Assembly (NCBI GenBank): GCA_002297365.1
Contig: DBKT01000013.1
Span: 1 to 64,000 of the forward strand
DNA: 64,000 bases
Direction of reading: 5' to 3'
Source: Caryophanales bacterium UBA743
Lineage (GTDB): Bacteria > Bacillota_I > Bacilli_A > RFN20 > CAG-826
In this document: one piece after another, positions 45,321-54,054 of the stretch
How the letters are laid out: every line of letters begins with the position of its first letter
Numbering within the stretch: position 1 is the stretch's first letter
The notes under the pieces: generated by a model
The model's database searches: none
What the model was told of the DNA's origin: nothing
The model's input: only the letters and a program-made list of their open reading frames with translations
Position numbers and translations under genes: made by a program

Positions 45321-46109
45321 TTAATAAATGACTGTACTCATGCAGACAACGGATGCTCTGTTTTTAACATTTCCAGACGTTAAGACAGAAGCGTTCGTGT
45401 AGTTTCCTTCCAAAACAACCTCGCCTGCCGCTTCAATTTGCAGAGTATCTAATGTGCAATTCGCTTTTACGGCTCCGTTCGTTTTTACGGATAAAACTTG
45501 AATAGAATTCAAGGCAATCTCAAAGAGGAAACTCCGTTTTTTAACTTTTTTTAGAGCATCCGCTTGAAAACTAAGATATAGTTCACCATTAGAATCTTTT
45601 TGAAAAATCAACGCATCATTTGGCAAATCATTGCCATTTCCATATATGGTGAAACAGCTCTTGTTTCTCGAAGCTGGATCCGCTCCACTATTTACGATCG
45701 TGATGTCTCCTGAAGGAATATCCAGGGACATGATTCTTGCATCCCCCAAAAAAATCTCCCTTCTCCTATTTAAGAGAATAACATCGGAGGAGAAATGAAT
45801 GGGGGCCTCTTTTGGCATACGGGCAGCAATGCTAGAGTTCTTTTTCACAAAAGGGGACAAGGCCTGAAATACGTCTTCTTTCGGATAAAACATGTTCTTG
45901 TTTGCTATACGGGTCAGCTCTTTTTCATCCAGAAGGGATGCGGGGTCCTCATCTTTTATCAAAGACGTAAGAACGTCAAGAAAGTGCTTTTGAGAGAGGT
46001 TGCCCCCTATAAAATCCGCCAAGAAGGAACACAGGTAGAGAGGTTGCTTGAATATCTGTTCTTTGTCTTCCCTATTAAGAATGATTTTAACTGCTTCAGC
46101 GTAAGTCAT
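45321..46109 (-). CDS. hypothetical cassette protein with repetitive beta C-terminus
   Basis: A 262-residue protein, not recognised. The helical N-terminal half (residues 1-95) precedes a Val/Asn/Gly-rich half that looks like short beta-helix coils (LDTLQIEAAGEVVLEGNY). It overlaps the membrane-protein gene by 14 bases, so it is translationally coupled. Confidence 0.65.
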   Translation of the reverse strand: MTYAEAVKIILNREDKEQIFKQPLYLCSFLADFIGGNLSQKHFLDVLTSLIKDEDPASLLDEKELTRIANKNMFYPKEDVFQALSPFVKKNSSIAARMPKEAPIHFSSDVILLNRRREIFLGDARIMSLDIPSGDITIVNSGADPASRNKSCFTIYGNGNDLPNDALIFQKDSNGELYLSFQADALKKVKKRSFLFEIALNSIQVLSVKTNGAVKANCTLDTLQIEAAGEVVLEGNYTNASVLTSGNVKNRASVVCMSTVIY

Positions 46110-46944
46110 ATTTTGATTCTCCGATTGAATTTAGCAAAAAAAGAAAAAAGATGGTTATTCCAAAAATTATAATGGGAAGAAAGTAGGCTATAAGACTATA
46201 TGTGATAGATCCTTTTTCAGAAGGGAACGAAGATGCAGACACTGCAAAAGAAACGGATAATGCAGCTGCAACGCCAGTTGAATAAGGACGTAGATGAATA
46301 TTGTGTCGGTCACCCTTGTTTACTAAATGTTGATTCACAAAATAAAGAACAATTAAGATGGTTCCTGTAATTAAAGAGAACCAAAAGATATAAGAATCTT
46401 TTTTAAGAGCCCATCCAATCACGCCTCCCATAGTATTCATCAAAAACAAGATTCCATTGACGATGGCTGCGTGCTTTTTCCTGTGTTTCAAATGATTGAA
46501 ATTACTATATTTGTTCCATTTGTTTTCGATAACGGAGCTGAGGCACTGCACAAAGAAGGCGGCAACCCCTATAGCCAACATCATCCAGCAAGAGAAGAAA
46601 GAAGAAATGAAAAGCGCAATGAAAAACAAACAGACAAAAATAGTTAGAAAATAGGCATCATAGAAAATACTGGACTTGTTTTCATCATATTGAATATAGG
46701 ATGACTTATAACCCTCGACACCATGATTTTGATGAGGAACGTATCGATTAGAACGATTGAAGTTATGGGCGCCTCTAGCATTTTGCTTAGGACATTCCCC
46801 TCTCTTCTTTTTAGAAGTCTGAGCAATTCGTTGATTCGGAGGATTATTATCGCTAGAGGGAAAATGAACTATAAAAGGTGGTAGAGCGCCCTTCCTCCTG
46901 CTTCTTCTATTATTCATTTCGAAAGAATACTTATCTCGATTCAC
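46096..46944 (-). CDS. cassette membrane protein with basic disordered N-terminus
   Basis: A 282-residue protein. Residues 1-85 are polar, basic and low in structure (NNRRSRRKG, then Asn/His-rich), followed by about six membrane helices (first at ~93-115). No family recognised. It could anchor the cassette at the membrane; the N-terminal tail is a plausible target for the kinase/phosphatase pair. Confidence 0.7.
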   Translation of the reverse strand: MNRDKYSFEMNNRRSRRKGALPPFIVHFPSSDNNPPNQRIAQTSKKKRGECPKQNARGAHNFNRSNRYVPHQNHGVEGYKSSYIQYDENKSSIFYDAYFLTIFVCLFFIALFISSFFSCWMMLAIGVAAFFVQCLSSVIENKWNKYSNFNHLKHRKKHAAIVNGILFLMNTMGGVIGWALKKDSYIFWFSLITGTILIVLYFVNQHLVNKGDRHNIHLRPYSTGVAAALSVSFAVSASSFPSEKGSITYSLIAYFLPIIIFGITIFFLFLLNSIGESKYDLR

Positions 46945-46959
46945 GATATAACCTCCGCT

Positions 46960-48036
46960 CTAGTTTTCTCTAAGTGAAAGCATTCTTTGATAAAGGTATT
47001 GTAGATATTGTCGCATGTATTCAAGGTAATGGTAGATTTCCTCAGGGCAGTAAGATGGGTCCGATAAAATGGATTGTTTTTTCGATAAGTGAACATTGTT
47101 ACGAAGATCGTGAAATTTCTTTCTCATTTGGCCTTCCTTGCTTGAAGAGGGAACGTTAATAATCTTGTTTAGTTCAGCAATGCATTGACGATCCAAGGTC
47201 GGATCATGCTTCGCTGGGCGTTGAATTCCTAATAACATCGCTCCAATTTCAATTTCAATGGCTTCAATAACGCTATATGCTTGGGTAAAGATTTCACGAT
47301 AAATGGCTTTTTCAAGACTTGGATCTAATGCAGGATTAGCCGTGTTAACAAGATCCTTGTAAAAATACATTTCTCTAATGACGATTGCGATGTTATACAT
47401 CGATTCTTTACTTGTGGTTAGATAACGTAAGTTAAAGGCCTCGCAAATCTCATCTAACGTGAAATCGACAGCATTAAAGGAAAATCTAGTATATGGGTCC
47501 GTCATTTTAGGTTTTTGTTTGACAATATCGGAGGAGTTATTAACCATTGGCTGGATAGGCAATTCATTTGATAATCCAGGATTTTTCATGGCCGCCATTA
47601 AAATAGAAGTGGCGCATACTTGTTTTCTAATTCCGTCAAATTCAATTCTTTTCTGATGGGACAGACTTTCTTTTAAATCGTTTGAAAGACTGGCATTGTG
47701 GAAAGAAAATATGAAACCATAGAAAGAAACGTAAAGAACGTCTCCTTGATACTCATAGTAAAAATCAACGTCTTCCCTTTGCGCGCGGGTTTCGTACACG
47801 CATCGTTCTATTTTCCTTTTGAAGGAATAACCAATAGAACGATCTTTTTTTACAGCAAAATTCAAATAATTGAAAGAAGCCCAAACAAGGAAGGCATCCC
47901 CCAAGCTCTTTATTCTTAAATTTTCAATCGTAGAAAAACTACGTTTCACCAAACTATTGTCTACAGAGTTGTTATCAAATTGATGTTCTGCAGCATTTTT
48001 AAGAAGGGCGCTAAATATCGTTTGATAGTTATACAT
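46960..48036 (-). CDS. hypothetical cassette protein with possible HEPN-like C-terminus
   Basis: A 358-residue protein. I start it at 48036 because the ATG directly follows the upstream stop and GGACGGAG lies at SD distance; an upstream ATG at 48102 would overlap. The N-terminal half is mixed alpha/beta. The C-terminal ~150 residues are helical and carry FHDLRNNVHLSK, which recalls the R-N-x-H signature of HEPN domains, though the spacing is one residue shorter than the usual Rx4-6H. If real, it would be an RNase or nucleotide-modifying effector; unproven. Confidence 0.6.
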   Translation of the reverse strand: MYNYQTIFSALLKNAAEHQFDNNSVDNSLVKRSFSTIENLRIKSLGDAFLVWASFNYLNFAVKKDRSIGYSFKRKIERCVYETRAQREDVDFYYEYQGDVLYVSFYGFIFSFHNASLSNDLKESLSHQKRIEFDGIRKQVCATSILMAAMKNPGLSNELPIQPMVNNSSDIVKQKPKMTDPYTRFSFNAVDFTLDEICEAFNLRYLTTSKESMYNIAIVIREMYFYKDLVNTANPALDPSLEKAIYREIFTQAYSVIEAIEIEIGAMLLGIQRPAKHDPTLDRQCIAELNKIINVPSSSKEGQMRKKFHDLRNNVHLSKKQSILSDPSYCPEEIYHYLEYMRQYLQYLYQRMLSLREN

Positions 48037-48037
48037 A

Positions 48038-48640
48038 TTAAAACTCCGTCCAGCGAAAGCTGTTATTGTTTTCAGAATCATCTGGATTATTATTTTGTGC
48101 ACTAGAATAATCCCTTTCCGAAATCAGTTTTGTTTTGAGTTCAACTTTACTCGGTTCAAAAGAACGAACAACCGTCTTTGTCTTTCTTCCTAAGAAACCA
48201 TATTGAATGCAATGTATGTCACCAAGAACAAACTTTACAACAATTTGAATTTCTCCATCTTGGTTTAAATGTTGAGGCTGAAGAATGATTTCTTTTGTGA
48301 AATATCTTTTGTTTTCGAGCGGAATAACAGGTTCCCCTCCTAAATCAATTTGTTCATACTTATCATTGTCAAAATTTAAAGCGTATACTTTGATACTCAA
48401 TTGAGGCGTTTGAATTTCTTCTAAAAATGCATAAGTATTTTCGGAAGAAACCAATATGCCGTTTCCTTCATTAAACACGTCATAATCAATGTGGTCGAAG
48501 AAAACCCCCAAACGTACACCAATGGTCTTGTCATAGTGGTAAAGTCGGCATTGGTCCGAAATGTTGAAGTTGAATCTTTGATTGTGTTCGCTCACATACG
48601 CTTTAGATTCATTTTCGTCAAAAATATCAGAAACATTCAT
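48038..48640 (-). CDS. hypothetical cassette protein with tryptophan-containing tail
   Basis: A 200-residue beta-rich protein, not recognised. Residues ~170-192 are an Asn/Asp/Ser-rich linker that ends in FRWTEF. The two vWA proteins nearby also end in linker plus Trp motifs. First gene of the middle transcript, 63 bases downstream of a shared cassette promoter motif. Confidence 0.65.
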   Translation of the reverse strand: MNVSDIFDENESKAYVSEHNQRFNFNISDQCRLYHYDKTIGVRLGVFFDHIDYDVFNEGNGILVSSENTYAFLEEIQTPQLSIKVYALNFDNDKYEQIDLGGEPVIPLENKRYFTKEIILQPQHLNQDGEIQIVVKFVLGDIHCIQYGFLGRKTKTVVRSFEPSKVELKTKLISERDYSSAQNNNPDDSENNNSFRWTEF

Positions 48641-48685
48641 ATAATTCTCCTTTCTGAATGGATGACTTATTTTGTCATGGCTATT

Positions 48686-48717
48686 ACTATAAAAATTATT
48701 CCTACATCATTTATGTA
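48686..48717 (-). promoter_or_regulatory. cassette promoter copy 2 (middle unit)
   Basis: Minus-strand -10 TATAGT (48686-48691), 17-bp spacer, ATAAAT at -35 (48709-48714). Inverted repeat TACATAAATGATGTA covers 48703-48717. Confidence 0.7.
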
Positions 48718-48741
48718 TGGATTAAATAAAAGATGAATTTA

Positions 48742-49536
48742 TTAAGAATCATCTTTCCAAAGAAGGCCCAAAGAAACATCGTCTCCGATTCCGATTTCTG
48801 TGCCCAATTTGAATACGAAGTCGACTATTTTTTCTTTTTTGCCCTTTTTTAGACTCTCTAAAATAGGTCTTACGCAAGAGGTGCAAAAATTATCAAAAGT
48901 TCTATACGGGTTTATGAAACCATCCGTAAAAACCATGGCTCCATCCACTTCCGAAATAGAAAGGATTTTAAGCCTTATATGTTGATAAGCGTCCGCTTGG
49001 CACATCGAGTACGTGATGTTTGCCACATTATCTTCCTCCTCCTGGAAGATTCTTTCGGCCGTGCCGTTCTTTAAAAGGAAGCAACCACCATCTCCTAAAG
49101 AAACACAAATCAACCTTTTTCCCAAGATCATTGCCCCATTTAAGGTAGTTCCGTATGCGATTTGAGGATCTTGAAGAATTAAAGTTCTTTCATCTTCATC
49201 TAGAATGGAGAGTTCTTTATCGGTGAAGGGGCGCTTAGAAATGTCTTCTTCGACAAGTCCATTCCATTTGCAGAGAATCGCAAGACGGATACGATTTTCC
49301 GCTCGGCTTTCGTTGAGTAAACGTTCCTCGTTTGTTTTCTTAAATACATATAGGATTGCATCGGAGGCAAATTTTGAGCCCCTGTCACTGCGAATATAGA
49401 GCTTTCCTCCATGGCCATCGCAAGAAGTAACAATGGTTCTTGTTTCATCATGATAAGAATCAGAATAGTCCTGACATATAATTCCGTTTTTTATATGAGA
49501 GTAACCAATAGATGTTGTTGTTAAATATTGAACCAT
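48742..49536 (-). CDS. PP2C-family serine/threonine phosphatase
   Basis: A 264-residue cytosolic PPM/PP2C phosphatase. Metal-binding motifs are present: SCDGHGG near residue 38, YGTTL near 129, SLGDGGCF near 147, FTDGF near 205 and GIGDDVSLG near 253. It follows the vWA gene by three bases. In TerY-P-type modules the phosphatase opposes the kinase on a vWA or associated substrate. Confidence 0.9.
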   Translation of the reverse strand: MVQYLTTTSIGYSHIKNGIICQDYSDSYHDETRTIVTSCDGHGGKLYIRSDRGSKFASDAILYVFKKTNEERLLNESRAENRIRLAILCKWNGLVEEDISKRPFTDKELSILDEDERTLILQDPQIAYGTTLNGAMILGKRLICVSLGDGGCFLLKNGTAERIFQEEEDNVANITYSMCQADAYQHIRLKILSISEVDGAMVFTDGFINPYRTFDNFCTSCVRPILESLKKGKKEKIVDFVFKLGTEIGIGDDVSLGLLWKDDS

Positions 49537-49539
49537 AAG

Positions 49540-50271
49540 TTACCACTCCCAATCGTCTACTTCAGCAATCGCTTGTTGCACTAAACCCTTTATCTCTTCC
49601 GTTTGAGATGGTTTCTTTCCTTTTACTGATGAAGAACTCGATTTCACCTTGGAGGCTGTTATCACTATGATTTTGATGATTCGATTGAGCAAACGTGCGT
49701 CATAACATTCAATTACATCTCCGTTTCCCGAAACAAAATCGTTCAAGCAACGAATGGTTTTCTCATCATTTGATCCAACCGATATACCATATTTCAAAGC
49801 AATTTTGAACCATGGAAGTTTTTGCAAAGAAGACAATTCTGTTTTGATAGCTCCGTTACTAGGATGGCCATCGCTCATCAAGAGAATGATGGGAGCCAAT
49901 CCGCCAAAATCTGGCATGATTCCGCCTTGAGATTCTTTTTTTAAGATTTCGGAAAGAAACTTATAGGCAAGATGGATATTGCTTCGCCCTGCAGCCTTAA
50001 TGCCTTGAAAGCCAAATTTTTTCACTGGCAAGCATTTCTCGTCTTTATAAAACGAAGCTTGGGTGGAATATGTAATCAAGGTAATATAGAAATCAACATT
50101 GGTGTTTTCATCTTCCATCTTCGAAAGATAATCTTTAATTTCAAAAATGGCATCATTTACTTGTTCAATACGGGTACCCCGCATGCTTGAAGAAGTGTCC
50201 ACAAGCAAAATGATATTAAGTCTTTGCTTGGCGATGTTTCCTACAAAGACGTTACCAGTCTGTGTCGACAT
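49540..50271 (-). CDS. vWA-domain protein (TerY-like), first copy
   Basis: A 243-residue von Willebrand factor A protein with complete MIDAS motif: DTSSS near residue 26, the Asn/Ser of AAGRSNIH, and MSDGHP. It resembles TerY. The C-terminal ~30 residues are a Ser/Lys linker ending AIAEVDDWEW. It overlaps the second vWA gene by 20 bases. Confidence 0.88.
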   Translation of the reverse strand: MSTQTGNVFVGNIAKQRLNIILLVDTSSSMRGTRIEQVNDAIFEIKDYLSKMEDENTNVDFYITLITYSTQASFYKDEKCLPVKKFGFQGIKAAGRSNIHLAYKFLSEILKKESQGGIMPDFGGLAPIILLMSDGHPSNGAIKTELSSLQKLPWFKIALKYGISVGSNDEKTIRCLNDFVSGNGDVIECYDARLLNRIIKIIVITASKVKSSSSSVKGKKPSQTEEIKGLVQQAIAEVDDWEW

Positions 50272-51016
50272 CGTTCACTTCCTCTAAGTTATTGGCAATC
50301 TCTTTCTGAGCAACATCGTTATTATTAACAAGTCCGTTGCCATTTGAAGAGTTATCTCCGCTATTTGCATCGTTATAAGTTTTACTAGAGGAATTTGATT
50401 TAACTTTAGAGGCCGTTACCGCAATAACTTTGATTACTTTTCTTAAGGCTTCCGCTGTGTAAACCTTTAAAACGGTTTCACGGTTTCCCGTGAATTTAAC
50501 CAAGACGTCCATAGCTTCGTCGGTGTCAACGCCGATAGCAAGAGCGTATTTCAAGGCAACCTTGAACCAACCTTTTTTCTTTAATTCAGCAAGGCAATCT
50601 TCCCAATCAAAAGAAGTTGGATTTCCATCAGTCATTAAGATGATAATTGGGGCAACTCCGCCAATATCAGGCATTTGTCCACCATTACTCTTTTTCCTAA
50701 GCCATTTAGCTAATTCGTCATATGCAGCAGAAAGATTGGTTGCACCATCTATCGAAAGATCGTTCCATTTAAAATCCTCCACATTCTTTGGCTCAGAATA
50801 AATCCATTTAGCAGTATCGCTAAAAGCTAATGCAGAAATTTTAATCGTAGCATCGCTAGTATCCTCTTGAATCTCAGGCATGATACTCACAACGTCTCTG
50901 ATTGCATTATTGACTGCGCCAATCCTCTCCCCCTCCATGGAAGCGGAATTGTCAATCACAAACAGCAAGTTCAATTCTTGCCTTGCAACTCCATCACCTA
51001 AAACTACTTCAGACAT
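50252..51016 (-). CDS. vWA-domain protein (TerY-like), second copy
   Basis: A 254-residue vWA protein. MIDAS motifs DNSASM near residue 22, DGATNL and LMTDGNP are complete. Clearly a paralogue of the 49540 protein (shared GGQMPDIGG.APIIILM-like stretch and KVIAVTASKVKS). The ~45-residue C-terminal part is Asn/Ser/Gly-rich and ends EEVNDVDTDW. GGGAG precedes the start, and the kinase stop overlaps it by 13 bases. Confidence 0.9.
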   Translation of the reverse strand: MSEVVLGDGVARQELNLLFVIDNSASMEGERIGAVNNAIRDVVSIMPEIQEDTSDATIKISALAFSDTAKWIYSEPKNVEDFKWNDLSIDGATNLSAAYDELAKWLRKKSNGGQMPDIGGVAPIIILMTDGNPTSFDWEDCLAELKKKGWFKVALKYALAIGVDTDEAMDVLVKFTGNRETVLKVYTAEALRKVIKVIAVTASKVKSNSSSKTYNDANSGDNSSNGNGLVNNNDVAQKEIANNLEEVNDVDTDW

Positions 51017-52305
51017 AATATTTCTCCCTTAACATTGTCATCAAATTCGATTTGTAGATTTTGAATCAATGGGATGACGCCATTTTTATCAATTTCTTTC
51101 GCAATTCCATTTTTATCCGTAATCTTGACATTCTTATCTAAAAAAAGACGTATCCCTAATAGCCCAGGGTTCTTCTTATTACGGATTACCCTTCCTTTTA
51201 TGGTTTGATAGTCCGAAGAATATTTGTCTAAATGACAAGCATAGATTTCTTTTCCTACATCTAAGACAATCTTGTTCTTTCCGAGTTCTAATACACACAC
51301 GTTCCCCTTACTTTTATGACAAGCAGGGCATTTTTCATAGGACTGTTTCTCTTCAAATCCGTAAATATATTGATAACCGCATTGTGGGCAAGTGATTAAT
51401 TCATCACGGTATTTTGTTAAAAGCCTTAACCACTCTAACTCAGTTGTTCTTTCGTTTTCCCTGTCTAACAATCCATTCACAAAAGTTCTATGGAAAGCCT
51501 CTTTGATATAAAGTGGCAAATACGCCCAACGCTTTAATACAGAAGTGTGATATCCACGGATCGGCCTGTTTGATTTATCCGTCTTGTGATAAATGAAAAT
51601 CGGATTGCTTCCATACATCTCATATTCGGCTTTTTCATCAATAAAGTCATAATCCTTCAACCTTTCCCCCTCAAAAGGATTCCCAAGGCAAAGGGCCATG
51701 AATAAGATAATCCCTAACGAGAAACGATCGGAATGAATGTCTGGCAAGCATTTCCCAGTCACAATTTCTGGGGCCATATATCTCATTTTTCCTAAGACGC
51801 CAAGATTTTTCTTATCTGCGGTCACGTTATCATTGTCACAAATGAGCAAGTCACCTGTCTTTGGATTCAAAAAGAAACTTCCATCATTTAGATCTTGATA
51901 AGAAAAACCTCTTTCGTGTAGAGCTTTGAAATCGGTGCATAAAGAGATACACCACTTCAGCAATAACGTTTGAGTATCAAAAGGATTCTTGCCATTTAAA
52001 TAGGAGATAAAGGAAACATATTCTTTTGGACGCAAATCCATAATGTATCCACTCGTTCCCTTATCATCTTGATAGATTTCTAATGGCCAAAGGAAATCGT
52101 CTGTAGGCCTTCCTTTTTCAATGTTGTGTTTGAGGTTAAAGAGGAAATCAGTGCTCATCTGGCTCTTATAAATTTTTAAAGCGAATTTATTTTTGCCATC
52201 GGATATCAAATAGACTTCACCCTGTCCCCCTTCTCCAAGTAAATCGACGACTTGATAAGTGTGGCCATCTTTAACGCTTATTTCATCGCCTTTTTTAAAA
52301 CGCAT
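51004..52305 (-). CDS. atypical Ser/Thr protein kinase with zinc ribbon
   Basis: A 433-residue protein. Kinase domain (residues ~15-290): glycine loop GEGGQGEVY, ALK lysine, APE motif. The catalytic HRD is YQD (YQDLNDGSF) and DFG is DND (ICDNDN); both key Asp are kept, as in kinases of TerY-P modules. Two CPxC pairs (CPQCG near residue 315, CPACH near 335) form a zinc ribbon, followed by a ~90-residue beta domain. No membrane helix is seen. First gene of the vWA/PP2C transcript; AAGGAGGTG site upstream. Confidence 0.88.
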   Translation of the reverse strand: MRFKKGDEISVKDGHTYQVVDLLGEGGQGEVYLISDGKNKFALKIYKSQMSTDFLFNLKHNIEKGRPTDDFLWPLEIYQDDKGTSGYIMDLRPKEYVSFISYLNGKNPFDTQTLLLKWCISLCTDFKALHERGFSYQDLNDGSFFLNPKTGDLLICDNDNVTADKKNLGVLGKMRYMAPEIVTGKCLPDIHSDRFSLGIILFMALCLGNPFEGERLKDYDFIDEKAEYEMYGSNPIFIYHKTDKSNRPIRGYHTSVLKRWAYLPLYIKEAFHRTFVNGLLDRENERTTELEWLRLLTKYRDELITCPQCGYQYIYGFEEKQSYEKCPACHKSKGNVCVLELGKNKIVLDVGKEIYACHLDKYSSDYQTIKGRVIRNKKNPGLLGIRLFLDKNVKITDKNGIAKEIDKNGVIPLIQNLQIEFDDNVKGEILCLK

Positions 52306-52335
52306 TTGTTAGCACCTCCTTTTAATGTGTTTTCA

Positions 52336-52367
52336 AGTATATGAAGGATCCCTACATCATTTATGTG
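52336..52367 (-). promoter_or_regulatory. cassette promoter copy 1 (kinase unit)
   Basis: Minus-strand -10 TATACT (52336-52341), 17-bp spacer, ATAAAT at -35 (52359-52364). Imperfect inverted repeat CACATAAATGATGTA covers 52353-52367. The rest of the 519-base gap to 52824 holds a small inverted repeat TGATATG/CATATCA at 52599-52615 and the minicistron array. Confidence 0.7.
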
Positions 52368-52752
52368 ACGATAGGATTTTTTTAAAAAATAATTGCGACG
52401 TCCTTGAATATTGCTTTGTCCGTATAGCAAAAGGGTTGAAGAAAAGCAAAAATAGTCTTTTAGTTATGTCTCCTTATTTCTTAAAATTAATCGTTTTTCT
52501 TGCGCCTCCATTTAAATAAATGCACATATATTGCCAGAACAACCTTTTTTCCTTAAAAACAAACCCATTTTATCCCCCCCCGGAAAAGTCAATCTTTTTG
52601 ATATGAAGCATATCAATTTATTTGTCCCAAAATCACGTTATTCAAATGAAACACCCCCAAAACGCCAACGAAACTAATTAGGGGATTTTTTTGAAGAGCC
52701 CTTCCGTTCATCTAAAGCTTTTCTGGTGAATTCAACGTTTTGGCTAAATATT

Positions 52753-52840
52753 ATGTTGAAAAAAGTATGAACGAGTATGAAAATATTATAAAAGTATGAA
52801 CGAGTATGAAAGGGTTTTAAAAGTATGAACGAGTATGAAA
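52753..52840 (+). repeat. three 22-bp repeats at 29-bp period forming overlapping minicistrons
   Basis: The unit AAAAGTATGAACGAGTATGAAA... recurs at 52761, 52790 and 52819, exactly 29 bp apart. Each unit has an ATG followed by NEYE codons. Because 29 is not a multiple of three, each frame ends at the next unit's ATGA overlap: MLKKV (52753), MNEYENIIKV (52767) and MNEYERVLKV (52796), then the ATPase MNEYENKKSN at 52825. No SD sequence is visible before any of them. Confidence 0.85.
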
Positions 52841-53895
52841 ATAAAAAGAGCAATCCATTTACGCTATCTTTTGGGAAAAAGCCTTTTGAATATATCGGTA
52901 GGGAAGACAGCAAGAAAGAGCTGATTGGTCAAATTAGTTCCGATCCCGCCACTTCAAATTGTTATGTTATTACTGGCGTGAGAGGCTCAGGAAAAACGGT
53001 AATGCTTACGGCCGTCTCCAAATATTTTGAAACTGATAAAGACTGGATTGTAATCGATCTTAACCCAGAAGATGATTTACGTGAAGGCTTAGCCGCAAAG
53101 CTTTATACCGAAGCAAAAATTAAGCATCTCTTCATGGAAAAAAGTTTTAGCGTCTCCTTTCATGGTGTTTCCTTCAGCCTTTCTGGAAAAAATCCAATAT
53201 ACAACATTGATGATTTGCTAGAAAAAATGTTGGAAGAAATCAAAAGACAAGGGAAGAAGGTGTTGGTCACAATCGATGAAGCAACAAATAACGCCCACAT
53301 GAAGCAATTCGCCTTATCATTTCAATCTTTGATTCGAAAGGAGATTCCGATCGTCTTACTTGTAACGAGTTTGTACGAAAACATTTCCTCATTGGAAAAC
53401 GAGAAAAATATGACATTTCTTATTCGATCTCCAAAAATTTTTCTTTCTCCTCTTAGCATTCAAGCCATCACAAATTCTTATGAATCTAAGCTTGGATTGA
53501 AGTATGAAGAAGCATTAAAATGCGCAAAATTAACAAAAGGTTATGCGTTTGCTTTCCAGTTACTAGGATATCTTATGTTCAATAAAAATAAGAAAGAGGC
53601 GGATAAAGAAGTCTTATCCTCTTACGATCAATATTTAGAAGAATTTGCCTATGCAAAAATATGGTCCACCTTATCTGAGGTCGAAAGAAAGATTGTTATC
53701 TCCCTCCAGACAAATACATCAATTGGTGTATCCACAATATTGGAAAGAACGAACATGAAGAAAGAATATTTCTCCCGTTATAGGGATCGCCTCATCAAAA
53801 AAGGCATATTCCTTTCTCCAGCGAGAGGAAAGCTAATGTTCGCTCTTCCACGTTTTAAGGAATTCATCGATGTTGAGACGGCTTACGATTTCTAA
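52825..53895 (+). CDS. AAA+ ATPase divergent from the kinase cassette
   Basis: A 356-residue ATPase with an Orc/AAA_16-like layout: Walker A TGVRGSGKTVML near residue 50, Walker B KVLVTIDEAT near residue 148, and a C-terminal winged-helix-like region (ISLQTNTSIGVSTILERTNM, then YSRYRDRLIKKGIF near 330). This suggests a DNA-binding ATPase. Its ATG is in the third copy of the upstream repeat. Whether it belongs to the cassette is not shown. Confidence 0.8.
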   Translation: MNEYENKKSNPFTLSFGKKPFEYIGREDSKKELIGQISSDPATSNCYVITGVRGSGKTVMLTAVSKYFETDKDWIVIDLNPEDDLREGLAAKLYTEAKIKHLFMEKSFSVSFHGVSFSLSGKNPIYNIDDLLEKMLEEIKRQGKKVLVTIDEATNNAHMKQFALSFQSLIRKEIPIVLLVTSLYENISSLENEKNMTFLIRSPKIFLSPLSIQAITNSYESKLGLKYEEALKCAKLTKGYAFAFQLLGYLMFNKNKKEADKEVLSSYDQYLEEFAYAKIWSTLSEVERKIVISLQTNTSIGVSTILERTNMKKEYFSRYRDRLIKKGIFLSPARGKLMFALPRFKEFIDVETAYDF

Positions 53896-54054
53896 CTTTT
53901 GAAAATTTAAAAAGAGCGGTTCTCCATCCCTAAACGCTTCAAACAGAGAAAGAAAATAAGAATTGAGACATAACGTTTTTATTGAAGGGCAATATAAGGC
54001 TTCCTTTAATCTATAAAAACATTCGATGTGGAGCCTATTTTTGACTGCCAACCC

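Noticed and set aside
52761..52840. Three repeats at regular spacing resembling a CRISPR array
   Set aside because: Spacers would be only seven bases and the repeats carry overlapping reading frames; no cas genes nearby.
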